DNA of 64,000 bases from Agromyces humatus (GTDB taxonomy: Bacteria; Actinomycetota; Actinomycetes; Actinomycetales; Microbacteriaceae). Location: contig NZ_JAJQPD010000012.1 of assembly GCF_021228295.1 (NCBI RefSeq), positions 58,979 to 122,978 of the forward strand, in the 5' to 3' direction. Below are positions 16,858 to 26,300 of this stretch, in pieces. A program made the position numbers and the translations under genes. The stretch's first letter is position 1; every line of letters begins with the position of its first letter. The notes under the pieces are model-generated. The model had not been told where the DNA came from. It worked only from the letters and a program-made list of their open reading frames with translations, and ran no database searches.

Positions 16858-17973
16858 TCAGCCGATCTGCTCGAGCACGTAGTCGATCGAGGCGGTGAGC
16901 GCCCGCACGTCGTCGGGTTCGATCGCCGTGAACGTGGCGACGCGCAGTTGGTTCCGTCCGAGCTTGCGGTACGGCTCGGTGTCGACGACGCCGTTCGCCC
17001 GCAGGATCTCGGCCAACCCCGCGGCATCCGTCGATTCATCGAAGTCGATCGTGACGACCACCTGCGAGCGGGCATCGGGCTCGGCGACGAACGGGGTCGC
17101 GACCGACGTGCGCTCGGCCCATTCGTACAGCACCGACGACGATTCGCGGGTGCGGGCGTCGGCCCAGGCGAGCCCGCCCGAGCCGTTCATCCAGTCGAGC
17201 TGGTTCTCGAGCAGCAGCAGTGTCGAGAGCGCCGGCGTGTTCAGCGTCTGGTTGAGCCGCGAGTTGTCGACGGCGTTCTTCAGCGACAGGAATTCGGGGA
17301 TGTACCGATCGCTCGCGGCGATGCGCTCGACGCGCTCGATCGCGGCGGGCGACATGAGTGCGAACCAGATGCCGCCGTCGCTCGCGAAGTTCTTCTGCGG
17401 AGCGAAGTAGTAGACGTCGAACTGCGACGGGTCGACCGCGATGCCGCCGGCCGCACTCGTCGCGTCGATCACGGTGAGCGAGCCGGAATCGCCGTCGACT
17501 CGGGTGACGGGCGCCATGACGCCGGTCGAGGTCTCGTTCTGCGGCCACGCGTAGACGTCGAGGCCGGCCGCGGCTTCGGGGAGGGCGCGGGTGCCGGCGT
17601 CGGCCCTGCGCACGTCGGGCGCCTCGAGCCACGGTGCGGCGGCGGCGGCGGCGAACTTCGCGCCGAACTCACCGAATGAGGCGAGTTGCGCTCGGCGCTC
17701 GATGAGACCGGATGCCGCAGCGTCCCAGAATGCCGTCGAGCCGCCGTTGCCGAGCACGACCTCGTAGCCGTCGGGCAGGGCGAAGAGCTCGCGGAATCCG
17801 GCTCGCACGCGACCCACGAGGTCTTTCACGGGTGCCTGGCGGTGCGACGTGCCGAGGATCGACGGGCCGACGGCCGCGAGGTGGGCGAGCTGCTCGGGTC
17901 GCACCTTGGACGGGCCGCAGCCGAAGCGTCCGTCGGCGGGCAGCAGGTCTCTGGGGATCACGAGGCTCGGCAT
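16858..17973 (-). CDS. serC: Phosphoserine aminotransferase SerC
   Basis: A 371-residue PLP enzyme that converts 3-phosphohydroxypyruvate and glutamate to phosphoserine in serine synthesis. It belongs to the actinobacterial type of SerC, with N-terminus LLPADGRFGCGPSKVRPEQ, the substrate loop GTSHRQAPVK, and the PLP lysine in FAPQKNFASDGG. The start at 17973 gives MPSLVIPRDL; an upstream in-frame start at 18042 would overlap the divergent DtxR-type gene. Length is normal. It is followed by the DUF2530 gene. Confidence 0.96.
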   Translation of the reverse strand: MPSLVIPRDLLPADGRFGCGPSKVRPEQLAHLAAVGPSILGTSHRQAPVKDLVGRVRAGFRELFALPDGYEVVLGNGGSTAFWDAAASGLIERRAQLASFGEFGAKFAAAAAAPWLEAPDVRRADAGTRALPEAAAGLDVYAWPQNETSTGVMAPVTRVDGDSGSLTVIDATSAAGGIAVDPSQFDVYYFAPQKNFASDGGIWFALMSPAAIERVERIAASDRYIPEFLSLKNAVDNSRLNQTLNTPALSTLLLLENQLDWMNGSGGLAWADARTRESSSVLYEWAERTSVATPFVAEPDARSQVVVTIDFDESTDAAGLAEILRANGVVDTEPYRKLGRNQLRVATFTAIEPDDVRALTASIDYVLEQIG

Positions 17974-18044
17974 GCGACCGAGTCTAGCGAGGGGGTGGCG
18001 CCCGGTAGGCTGGATGACGGCTGCGACGATTCGGGAGGACACGC

Positions 18045-18737
18045 GTGACCGATCTGATCGACACGACAGAGATGTACCTGCGCACGATCCTCGACCTCGA
18101 AGAGGAGAGCATCGTGCCGCTGCGTGCGCGCATCTCCGAGCGTCTCGGCCACTCGGGCCCCACGGTGTCGCAGACCGTCGCCCGCATGGAGCGCGACGGC
18201 CTCGTCATCGTCTCGGGCGACCGGCACCTCGAGCTCACGCCCGAGGGTCGCAGCAAGGCTGTGCACGTCATGCGCAAGCACCGCCTGGCCGAGCGACTCC
18301 TCGCCGACGTCATCGGCCTCGAGTGGGAGTACGTGCACGACGAGGCGTGCCGGTGGGAGCACGTCATGAGCGAGCAGGTCGAGCGCCGCCTCATCGAGAT
18401 CCTCGGCAGGCCGACGGAGTCGCCGTACGGCAATCCCATCCCGGGGCTCGAAGAGCTCGGTGTGCCCGCCGCAGACCCCTTCATGCGCGGCGTCGTGAAC
18501 GTCGTCGACGTGCTCGCCGAACGCGAGCAGACGGTCCGTGGCACGGTGCGCCGGCTGGCTGAGCCCGTGCAGTTCGATCCCGAGCTGCTCGGCCAGTTGA
18601 AGCAGGCGGGCATCATGCCCGGTGCCGAGGCGACCTTCACCAGGAACGGCGGGTACGTGCTCGTGCAGGTCGACGGGCACGACGGCGGACTCGAGCTGCC
18701 CACCGAGATCGCTGGGCACATCTTCATCTCCCGGTGA
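18045..18737 (+). CDS. DtxR/IdeR-type iron-dependent transcriptional regulator
   Basis: A 230-residue metal-dependent repressor: winged helix (SERLGHSGPTVSQTVARMER), dimerisation/metal domain and a C-terminal SH3-like domain. The ancillary-site residues H and E appear in KHRLAERLL, and the primary site CxxEH appears as ACRWEHVM. A cysteine at that place points to the DtxR/IdeR iron-sensing type rather than the manganese-sensing MntR type. GTG start at 18045 with GGGAGG eight bases before. It likely represses iron uptake genes; none is adjacent. Confidence 0.93.
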   Translation: MTDLIDTTEMYLRTILDLEEESIVPLRARISERLGHSGPTVSQTVARMERDGLVIVSGDRHLELTPEGRSKAVHVMRKHRLAERLLADVIGLEWEYVHDEACRWEHVMSEQVERRLIEILGRPTESPYGNPIPGLEELGVPAADPFMRGVVNVVDVLAEREQTVRGTVRRLAEPVQFDPELLGQLKQAGIMPGAEATFTRNGGYVLVQVDGHDGGLELPTEIAGHIFISR

Positions 18738-18771
18738 TCCGACGGGCCTCGCGCCGCACCGTTATCAGGAT

Positions 18772-18800
18772 GTGACATTCGGGCGGAGGTCGCGTACTGT
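18772..18800 (+). promoter_or_regulatory. Promoter of the NlpC/P60 gene
   Basis: GTGACA at 18772-18777, a 17-base spacer, TACTGT at 18795-18800, then the bases ACGAGTCCG beginning at 18804, around the expected start site. The same design recurs at 20745 before the CHAP gene. The leader to the TTG start is about 140 bases. Confidence 0.65.
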
Positions 18801-18945
18801 CGTACGAGTCCGCCGGCACGAAGCCAGTCGGAGGAACAGGGTCGAGACGCCTCCCAAGCCCACCGCTCGATCCGGAACCCGTGAAGCGTCACGCGCGCAT
18901 CCGGTGGGGCGACATCCGTGTCGTGGGGCGACGGAGGTATACGTT

Positions 18946-19815
18946 TTGGCTCGATTCTCCCGGCGTCGCCCGACAAGGTCATACGCCCGAGGGGCCGCCA
19001 CGAAGGCGATCATCGCCTCCAAGGCCCCGAGTTCCCCCAGTCCAACACCGAACGACCTCGCACCGAAGGTCGCCGCGAAGCCGCTTCCATCGACCCGGCG
19101 GCTTCGACGCGGCGGTGTCGCGAATATGCTCGTGATGGCGGTCGCCGCCGGCATCGTCGGCACCCTCGCCATCCCCGCGTACGCGATGGCCCCCGGCAGC
19201 CTCGGCCCGCAGTTCGGCGCCACCGATGCGACGAAGCTCACGAAGGCGCAGGCGCAGTCGGTCGAGGTCACCGACGACGTGATCGCCGCGCCGATCACGA
19301 AAGACGGCTACGCCGCCGTCACCGGTGAAGAGATCCGGGCGGCCGAAGCGGCCGAGGCGGCAGCCGCCGCAGCCGAGGCGGCCCGCATCGCGGCCGAGTC
19401 GGCGATGGTCTCGTACGCGGCGTCATACAGCGGCCCGTCTGTCGGCGACTTCCTCGCGAACCCGCCGTACCCGAACTTCGATCTGGCGAGCGTCTACAGC
19501 GTCGCGACGCAGTACATCGGCACGCCATATGTGTACGGCGGCGCCACCCCTGCCGGCTTCGACTGCTCGGGCTTCGTCATGTACGTCTATGCGCAGTTCG
19601 GCGTGAGCATGCCGCACTCCTCGACCGGACAGGGCGCCATGGGCACCCGCATCTCAGAGGCCGACGCGCAGCCCGGCGATCTCGTCATCATGGACGGCCA
19701 CGACGGCTTCTATGCGGGCAACGGAATGATCCTGCACGCGCCGTATGAAGGGGCATCCGTTCGTGTCCAGCCGATCTGGACGAGCGATTACCACATCGTG
19801 CGCATCGGCATCTGA
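18946..19815 (+). CDS. Secreted C40-family (NlpC/P60) peptidase
   Basis: A 289-residue exported cell-wall endopeptidase. A basic N-terminus precedes a hydrophobic signal/anchor segment at about residues 60-85 (NMLVMAVAAGIVGTLAIPAYA); an Ala/Glu-rich helix follows; the NlpC/P60 domain covers the last 115 residues with catalytic Cys in GFDCSGFVMYVY and His in GDLVIMDGHDGFY. The TTG start at 18946 is chosen because GGAGG lies eight bases upstream; no better in-frame start exists. The long basic N-terminus is odd for a signal peptide but is shared with the CHAP protein at 20870. Confidence 0.88.
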   Translation: MARFSRRRPTRSYARGAATKAIIASKAPSSPSPTPNDLAPKVAAKPLPSTRRLRRGGVANMLVMAVAAGIVGTLAIPAYAMAPGSLGPQFGATDATKLTKAQAQSVEVTDDVIAAPITKDGYAAVTGEEIRAAEAAEAAAAAAEAARIAAESAMVSYAASYSGPSVGDFLANPPYPNFDLASVYSVATQYIGTPYVYGGATPAGFDCSGFVMYVYAQFGVSMPHSSTGQGAMGTRISEADAQPGDLVIMDGHDGFYAGNGMILHAPYEGASVRVQPIWTSDYHIVRIGI

Positions 19816-19844
19816 ACGATGAACAACGCGTGACGCACGCCTGC

Positions 19845-19878
19845 GAACGGCGCGCCGGGATTTCCCGGTGCGCCGTTC
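19845..19878 (+). terminator. Intrinsic terminator of the NlpC/P60 gene
   Basis: Arms GAACGGCGCGCCGGGA and TCCCGGTGCGCCGTTC pair over 16 positions with one G-U, just 30 bases after the stop. Only a weak T tract follows. Confidence 0.8.
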
Positions 19879-20180
19879 GTGCTCTACCCTGAAACCCTGA
19901 CGATCCGAGAGAACCCGGTAGGGGAGGCCGATGGTCCAGCTGCGCAGCATCCATTCCACGGATGCCCGCGCGCATTTCGACCAACGGCACAGTAGTCAGC
20001 CGAGCACGACCCGGGCGAACGCGCCGACGGACACTGTCTTCACGACGGTGTCCGTTTTTTGTTCCCCGGGCGCTGCCCATCCTCGCCGGGCGGCCGCGAT
20101 ACCCGCGCTCCGCGCCGCACTCGCATCGCCGAACCGTGCACGCGGCTGGAAGCCATCCAGCCCCGAACGAAGGGCACCAC
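19879..20180 (+). other. Untranslated leader or small-RNA region upstream of the HNH gene
   Basis: This gap holds no convincing protein gene. A purine-rich GGTAGGGGAGG stretch at 19917-19927 is followed by an ATG at 19931, and the short open frame after it runs through a strong terminator at 20027-20060. The arrangement fits a small RNA or an attenuated leader of the HNH gene. The remaining 120 bases before the HNH start show nothing I can name. Confidence 0.4.
20027..20060 (+). terminator. Strong intrinsic terminator upstream of the HNH gene
   Basis: ACGGACACTGTC and GACGGTGTCCGT form a 12-bp stem (one G-U) with loop TTCAC, followed by an unbroken run of six T. It is the best terminator by sequence in the window, yet lies 120 bases before a gene and 150 bases after another terminator, so it must end a separate short transcript or attenuate the HNH transcript. 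Confidence 0.85.
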
Positions 20181-20678
20181 ATGCGCACGCTCGTGCTGAA
20201 CGCCGGATATGAGCCGCTCGCCGTCGTCTCGTTCAAACGAGCGTTACTGCTCGTCATGAACCAGAAGGCGACCGTGATCCTGCATGACGAGGGCAATCCG
20301 GTGTGCGCCGCGAGCGGCGCATGGGAGCGACCGAGCGTGATCCTGCTCACCCGTTACGTGCGCGCGCCGCGTGCACACCAGGTGCCCGTCACCAGGCGCG
20401 GCGTGCTGCGACGCGACGAGCACCGATGCGCGTACTGCGGGCGATCGGCGGCGACCATCGATCACGTGCTGCCGCGGTCTCGCGGCGGTCGCGACACATG
20501 GGAGAACCTCGTCGCGTGCTGTCTGCGCTGCAACAACACGAAGAGCGACCGTACTCCCGCCGAGATGGGATGGGAGCTGCGATTCACGCCACGAATGCCG
20601 CACGGTCGCGGCTGGGTCGTGCGCGGGGTCGATCGCCCGCTGCCGCAGTGGAGCGAGTACCTCGCGATGGCGGCGTGA
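20181..20678 (+). CDS. HNH endonuclease family protein
   Basis: A 165-residue protein of the stand-alone HNH family common in actinobacteria. The N-terminus MRTLVLNAGYEPLAVVSFKRA is family-typical. The HNH core has CAYCGR (first zinc CxxC), the catalytic His in ATIDHVLPRSRGG, Asn in WENLV and the second zinc pair in CCLRCNNTKSDRTP. Start at 20181 with AAGGG upstream. Function in the cell is unknown; it is not linked to a restriction or phage system here. Confidence 0.9.
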   Translation: MRTLVLNAGYEPLAVVSFKRALLLVMNQKATVILHDEGNPVCAASGAWERPSVILLTRYVRAPRAHQVPVTRRGVLRRDEHRCAYCGRSAATIDHVLPRSRGGRDTWENLVACCLRCNNTKSDRTPAEMGWELRFTPRMPHGRGWVVRGVDRPLPQWSEYLAMAA

Positions 20679-20744
20679 TCGAAGCCCCCGTGTCAGGTGG
20701 AATGCGACCCTGACCGTCCGGCTCGCGACAGGCCCGACCGCACC

Positions 20745-20773
20745 GTGACAATCGCCGGGTCGTGCCCTATCGT
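20745..20773 (+). promoter_or_regulatory. Promoter of the CHAP-domain gene
   Basis: GTGACA at 20745-20750, a 17-base spacer and TATCGT at 20768-20773, then ACGAGTCCG starting at 20777. This repeats the layout and start-site bases of the promoter at 18772. The gene begins about 95 bases downstream. Confidence 0.65.
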
Positions 20774-20869
20774 GGGACGAGTCCGGAGCACCCCCTGGCT
20801 CCGTGACCAGCCAAACCACTCCGTGCTGAGGTCGCCTGCGGCCGTGCGCGGCGCCCGGAGGTCCGACTG

Positions 20870-21787
20870 TTGAGCGGTGACGAGACGAACGACGCGACCC
20901 GACGCGATCGTTCCGGGCGACGATCGAGTGCACGTCGAGTCGCCGACCGGGGCCGCACCGGCCGCGTCGCACCGAAGGGCACGAGCAGGCGTGGTGCACC
21001 GCAGGCCGCCACCGCGCCGAAGCCGTCGAACCCCCAGCGGTCGCCGCGCGGGCTGCGCCGCAACGGCCCGACACGCGTCTTCGCGACGATGATCGTCATC
21101 CCCGCGATCTTCGGCACCGTGGCCCTGCCGGCGTATGCGCTCATGCCGGGCGGCACAGGGCACGAGGCATCCGGAACCTTCAGCCTCAGTGTCGCGCAGG
21201 CGCAAGACGTCGACGTCTCGGCCCTCGCCACCGGCGCGCCGCTCTCGGCCGACGGCTACGCCGTCACGACGAAGGCCGAGATCGAAGAGGCACGGCTCGA
21301 GGCCGAAGCCGCCGAGCGCGCGTCGTGGGCTGCAGAGCTCGCCTCGCGCGGCTCGGGCAGCTACGCGGTCTACACCGTACGCGCCGAGGGCGACGACTAC
21401 CCCTGGTGGAACGAGTTGCCCGACGACTACGGCGGCGGGCTCTCGCCTCTGCGTTACTACTACCGCGAGTGCGTCGACTTCGTCGCCTGGCGGCTCAACC
21501 GCGACGCCGGCGTCACGAGCGCGCCGTGGAAGTGGGACTGGTCGAACCTCGCGTCGGGCAGCGCATACGCGTGGGCCGACGCGTGGGCGAGCAAGGGATG
21601 GCCCACGTCGAGCACCCCCGTCGTGGGGGCGGTCGCGTGGTTCCCGTACAACCACGTCGCCTACGTACAGTCGATCAACGCCGACGGCTCGGTCAACATC
21701 GAGGAGTACAACCAGAACTCCGACCACTCGTACCACCAGCGAACGATCGCCGCCGGTGATGCGCTGTACCTCTACCCGCCCGGCTGA
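20870..21787 (+). CDS. Secreted CHAP-domain amidase-like protein
   Basis: A 305-residue exported protein related in layout to the NlpC/P60 protein at 18946: a long Arg-rich N-terminus (about 70 residues), a hydrophobic export segment ending in LPAYALMPGG, a short Ala/Glu helix, then a CHAP domain. The catalytic Cys is in YRECVDFVAWRLN and His in FPYNHVAYVQ. CHAP domains cleave peptidoglycan peptides or amides. TTG start at 20870 with GGAGG eight bases upstream, the same initiation signal as the NlpC/P60 gene. Confidence 0.88.
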   Translation: MSGDETNDATRRDRSGRRSSARRVADRGRTGRVAPKGTSRRGAPQAATAPKPSNPQRSPRGLRRNGPTRVFATMIVIPAIFGTVALPAYALMPGGTGHEASGTFSLSVAQAQDVDVSALATGAPLSADGYAVTTKAEIEEARLEAEAAERASWAAELASRGSGSYAVYTVRAEGDDYPWWNELPDDYGGGLSPLRYYYRECVDFVAWRLNRDAGVTSAPWKWDWSNLASGSAYAWADAWASKGWPTSSTPVVGAVAWFPYNHVAYVQSINADGSVNIEEYNQNSDHSYHQRTIAAGDALYLYPPG

Positions 21788-21910
21788 CCGGTCCACCGTC
21801 ATTGTCGACGTCGTGGCGAAACCTGCATCATTTGTTGGACGGGTCGGCCAGTGTGCTCGTCGAGACCGGTCACTACGTTTGAGGTCATCCCCCAGCGGAG
21901 ACAGGTGACG

Positions 21911-22012
21911 ATGATGACCCAGCCCTTTGACGAATCACGGCTCGAAGAGATCGGGTTCGTCGACGAGCTCACGCCCACGACCTCCGCGATCGTCATCCTC
22001 GGCTACAACTGA
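21911..22012 (+). CDS. Unrecognised 33-residue peptide
   Basis: A short gene starting ATGATG (21911 or 21914) with an AGGTG and GGAG purine stretch just upstream. The peptide opens MMTQPFDESRLEEIG, an acidic helical-looking part, and ends PTTSAIVILGYN, a hydrophobic tail. About 29 of 33 codons end in G or C, matching the coding bias here. It ends eight bases before the convergent lactonase gene. The split into an acidic front and compact hydrophobic end is reminiscent of a precursor or signalling peptide, but no maturation enzyme is adjacent and I do not recognise it. Confidence 0.55.
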   Translation: MMTQPFDESRLEEIGFVDELTPTTSAIVILGYN

Positions 22013-22019
22013 GGCGCTG

Positions 22020-23075
22020 CTACGGCACCCGCGCCAGGCAGGCCGGCGCCGGGGTCTCGAGCGTCGCGACCACGTGGGTCGGCACGCCGCCGTCGAGCGC
22101 GATCACGGCGATCGAATCCGAGCCCTGATCGGCCACGACGGCGAACCGTTCATCGTGTGTGAGCTCGAGGTCTCGCGGATGCCGGCCTCCGGTCGGCACC
22201 GTCGCCACGAGTTCGAGCGTGCGTGCGTGGGCGTCGAACCGCAGTGCGCGGAGCGCGTCGGCGTCGCGGTCGCCGATGAGCGCGATGCCCGTGCTCGTGA
22301 GGTGGATCGCCGAGCAGCCGAGCCCGCGCGGCTCGACGTCGTCGCTGATCGGGAACCATGCCGCTTCGCGGCCCTCGCCGAGGTCGATGACACTCGCCGT
22401 GCGGTCGAGTTCGTTCGCGGTGATCGCGAGGTCGCCCGAGACGACGAGATGCCGGGGTCCGGCGCCCGCGTGCAGCACGATGTCTGCCGAGTCGTCGTGA
22501 TCGAGCGCTGCGGGCAGACCCGCGAGGCCGAGCACGCGAACGCGGTCGGTGCCGAGGTCGGGCACGAGCAGGCGGCCTCGTGGCGCGTCGATGACCGCCT
22601 GGTGAGGGTGCGGCGCCTCTTGGCGTGATGCGTTCGGGCCGGTGCCGGTGAAGTCGACGGCGAGTGCGGCATCGGCAGCGACATCCGGACCGACCGGGTG
22701 CGCCGAGAGGCGGCCGCCCGAGTAGTTCGCAGCGAACAGCAGGTTGCCCGATTCGGCGAACGCGACGTGGCACGGGTCGGCGGCGCCGGTGCCACCGGGC
22801 CGGCCGAACGCGGCGAGGGTGTCTTCCTCGATCGTCCACGTCGACACCCGGCCGTCGGCGAGCTCGTGCGCGACACCCAGCACCCCGGTGGCGGGCGATA
22901 CGGCGAGGAACATCGGGTTCGGGCCGACGTCGACCGGGTCGCCGAGGTTCGCGCGCCCCCGGCTGTCGATGTCGAGCGGTCGGATGCCCCGTGCCGGCGA
23001 TCCCAGCGCGCCGAGTGTCGACGCCCCGACCCAGAACCTCGTCGCGCCAGCGCCGTGCGAACCGGAATCGACCAC
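22020..23075 (-). CDS. Lactonase-like beta-propeller protein
   Basis: A 351-residue protein of the seven-bladed propeller lactonase family (6-phosphogluconolactonase/YbhE-like), with repeated blade motifs such as PNPMFLAVSP, HPHQAVIDAPRGRLLVPDLG and GPRHLVVSG. The GTG start at 23075 is chosen because GGAGG lies five bases upstream and FWVG follows, as in relatives; the frame is open further 5' but unconserved. No signal peptide is seen. Substrate cannot be told from sequence; a pentose-phosphate lactonase role is possible. Confidence 0.82.
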   Translation of the reverse strand: MVDSGSHGAGATRFWVGASTLGALGSPARGIRPLDIDSRGRANLGDPVDVGPNPMFLAVSPATGVLGVAHELADGRVSTWTIEEDTLAAFGRPGGTGAADPCHVAFAESGNLLFAANYSGGRLSAHPVGPDVAADAALAVDFTGTGPNASRQEAPHPHQAVIDAPRGRLLVPDLGTDRVRVLGLAGLPAALDHDDSADIVLHAGAGPRHLVVSGDLAITANELDRTASVIDLGEGREAAWFPISDDVEPRGLGCSAIHLTSTGIALIGDRDADALRALRFDAHARTLELVATVPTGGRHPRDLELTHDERFAVVADQGSDSIAVIALDGGVPTHVVATLETPAPACLARVP

Positions 23076-23214
23076 GATCGCCTCCACTCCTGCGGCACGG
23101 TGCCGCGCCGTGTGCCCGACCGACGTGCGGGCTGAAAGCACGCTACCGCGATCGGGATGCCGCGGGCATGCCCAGACCGAGACCGGCAATCGCAGGAAGT
23201 AGACTCGTACGGCC

Positions 23215-23286
23215 GCCCCCGTAACTCAGGGGATAGAGTGCCGACCTCCTAAGTCGGAAGCGCAGGTTCGAATCCTGCCGGGGGCA
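23215..23286 (+). tRNA. tRNA-Arg (anticodon CCT)
   Basis: Acceptor arms GCCCCCG (23215-23221) and CGGGGGC (23279-23285) pair fully. The anticodon arm reads CCGAC-CTCCTAA-GTCGG with anticodon CCT, reading AGG. The T loop GGTTCGAATCC is standard. CCA is not encoded. Confidence 0.96.
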
Positions 23287-23344
23287 CCGAATCGTCGACG
23301 AACCGCAGCCCGAAGGGTCGGCTGAACTCCCGCGGACGTGCCGC

Positions 23345-26300
23345 TCAACCCTCGATGAGCCCGCGGATGTCGTCGGCCGAGAGCGACTCGCTGAAGAGGT
23401 CGTCGTCGTCCATGAGCGACGACACGAGCGCGGCCTTCCTGGCCTTGAGCGCCATGACCTTCTCTTCGATCGTGCCCTCGGCGACCATCCGGTAGACCAT
23501 CACGGTCTTCGCCTGGCCGATGCGGTGGGCGCGGTCGACCGCCTGGGCCTCGCTCGCGGGGTTCCACCACGGGTCGAGCAGGAACACGTAGTCGGCCTCG
23601 GTGAGGTTCAGCCCGAAGCCGCCTGCCTTCAGGCTGATCAGGAAGACCGGGGCCTTGCCCGTGCGGAACCGGTCGATGACCTCGCTGCGACGCCGGGTCG
23701 ACCCGTCGAGGTACGCGTAGGGCACGCCCGCTGCGTCGAGTCGGGCCGCGGCGAGCTGCAGGAACGACGTGAACTGGCTGAACACGAGCGCCCGGTGGCC
23801 CTCGGCGATGACCTCGTCGAGCTGTTCGAACAGCGCGTCGAGCTTGGCCGACGGCACCTCGGCGTACTGTTCGCCGTCGATGAGTCCGGCGTGCAGGCTC
23901 AACATTCGCAGCAGTGTGAGCGAGCGGAACACGGTGAACCGGTTGCGTTCGAGGTCGTCGATGAGGCCGAGCAGCTTCTGCCGCTCACGCTGCAGGAACG
24001 TGTCGTAGATGCGTCGGTGGGCCGGGTCGAGCGCGACCGTGAGCACCTGCTCCTGCTTCTCGGGAAGCTCGGGTGCCACGAGCTCCTTCGTGCGGCGCAG
24101 CACGAGCGGGCGGATGCGTCGCCGCAGGCGCGCGAGTCGCTCGGTGTTGTGGTCGTTCTCGATCGGCCGCCGGTAGCGCTCGGCGAACGCCCGCGCCGAC
24201 GGGAACAGTCCGGGCGCGACGATCTTCATGAGGGCCCAGAGCTCCATCAGGTTGTTCTCGACGGGCGTGCCGGTGACCGCGAGCCGGAAAGGCGCACGGA
24301 TGTCGCGTGCCGCGGCATTGGCCTTCGACGCGCCGTTCTTCACGAACTGGGCCTCGTCGAGCACCAGCCCGGCCCAGTCGAGCGCGGCGAACGCGTCGGC
24401 GTCGAGCCTCAGGATCGCGTAGCTCGTGACGACGAGGTCGGCACCCGCGGCGATGTCGGCGATGCGGCGCCCGCTGGCGGCCTGGGTGGCGCCGACCGTC
24501 GCCACCCGCAGTCCGGGCACGAAGCGGGCGGCCTCGGCCGACCAGTTCGACACGACCGAGGTCGGGGCGACGACGAGGAACGGCGGAGGCGGGGCATCCG
24601 ACTGCTCGAACACATGCGCCATCAGGGCGAGCGTCTGCGCGGTCTTGCCGAGGCCCATGTCGTCGGCGAGGATGCCGCCGAGCCCATGCCGGTGCAGGAA
24701 CGCCAGCCAGCGGAAGCCCTCGAGCTGGTAGGGCCGCAGTTCGAGCGCGAGCCCGGCGGGCGGCGCGACCGGCTCGATGCCGCCGGGATTGTTGAGGCCG
24801 GCGACCGTCTCGCGCCACGAGACCGCCGACTCGGACTCGTCGGCGAGGTCCTCGAACTCCGACCAGAGGCTCGCCTGGGTTCGGTGGATGGCGACGCCCG
24901 TCTCCCACTCGTGCAGCGATCCGGCCTCGTCGATCAGCTCGCGCAGCGGCTCGAACACCGGATGCGCCAGCGAGAGGTAGCTGCCGTCGATGAGCAGCAG
25001 CTTTTTGCGGCCGTGCGAAAGGGCACTGAACAGCGGCCCGAACGGCACCTTCCTGCCCTCGACGGTGACGATGACGCCGAGGTCGAACCAGTCGGTGCGC
25101 TCGCTCTCGACCGCGCTGACGGTGAGCTTGGGGGCCTCGACGAGCTCGCGGTAGGCGGGTGCCTCGCCCACGGTCTCGACGCGCAGTCGATCGAGCTCGG
25201 CGAGCCGCGGCAGCAGGCGGGCGCCGAACTCGGCCGCCTCGAGGCCCCGCAGCGCCACGCCCGAGCGCAGGCTGGGGTCGGAGTCGCGGGTCAGCAGAGG
25301 CGCACCGGCAACGTCGTCGGCGAGGATGGCGACGGCGCGGGCGGCGACGGCGCGTTCACCATCGGGATCGTGGAACTCGGCGTCGGACGCGTCGACCGGG
25401 AGCCGATCGCCGCCGTCGCGCTGCCACGCCCATTCGAGCCGCATCACGTGGTTCGGCTCGTGCGTTGCGGTGAGCACGAGCGTCGCGGGTTCGAGCGGCG
25501 GCAGCTCGAAGCTCGCGTCGTGGCTCTCGACGCGCAGCGAGCGGGCGAGCGTCGAGTAGTGGTCGGCGACGAAGGATGCGACCTCATCGGCGGGGATGCG
25601 CACGGGCTCGCTCCGGGTGATGGCGACGCGCTGCGCCTCGGTGAGCCGGCCGCGAAGCGGGGCGAGCACGATCGACCCCCGCGCGAAGTCGAAGGCGTAG
25701 ACGCCGTGCGTGCCGATGAGCCGCACACGGTCGGCCGCGACCGAGGTGTCGTCGATGCGCACCATCGCAGCGAGCAGGAGGTCGGCGTCGCCGTTCCCCG
25801 CCGACGCGTCATCGCCGCCGGGGTGGCCGGCGTGGTCGCCGTCGCGCGACGCGTCGAGGCCGATCGATGCGTGCGACGCCACCCACACCGTGGATCTGGC
25901 GTTGGTGCCGACGAGCGCGATGCCGAGTGACGACGCCTGCTCGAACAGCGCCCAGAGTGTGGGGCTCTCGAACTCGTCGAGCGAGATCCAGGCCGACCCG
26001 TAGTCGGCGAAGCCCGCGTGACGGGCGCCCTTCAGCGCCGAGAACTCGCCGAACCATCGTGCCTGCGCCGGATCGAGCCCGTTCGCGGCGCCCTGGAAGC
26101 CGACGTTCTGCCACGTGAGCGAGCCCTTGATCCACCCGCCACGGCTGCCGCGGGTGACGGGGCGCACCGCCAACCGATCGACCGACGCCTCGCTCACCGC
26201 GGGCGCGTCGCGCGGACCCTGCCAGCGGTTCGGCCCGCGCGAGACCCGCTCGCGCAGTTCGAGTTGCAGCGCGAGCGGCGCCGTGGGCGTCGGGGGGGCG

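Noticed and set aside
18738..18945. c-di-AMP (ydaO) riboswitch in the leader of the NlpC/P60 gene
   Set aside because: Such riboswitches often precede wall-hydrolase genes in actinobacteria and AACCCGT occurs in the leader, but I could not find the other conserved blocks. A covariance-model search would decide.
19931..20212. 93-codon open frame upstream of the HNH gene
   Set aside because: It runs through a strong intrinsic terminator with six T, overlaps the HNH start, and loses codon bias after about 40 codons. A short leader peptide remains possible.
21911..22012. Assignment of the 33-residue peptide as a lasso, lanthipeptide or mycofactocin precursor
   Set aside because: It lacks the leader Thr and core Gly pattern of lasso peptides, has no Cys, does not end like MftA, and no processing enzyme is adjacent.
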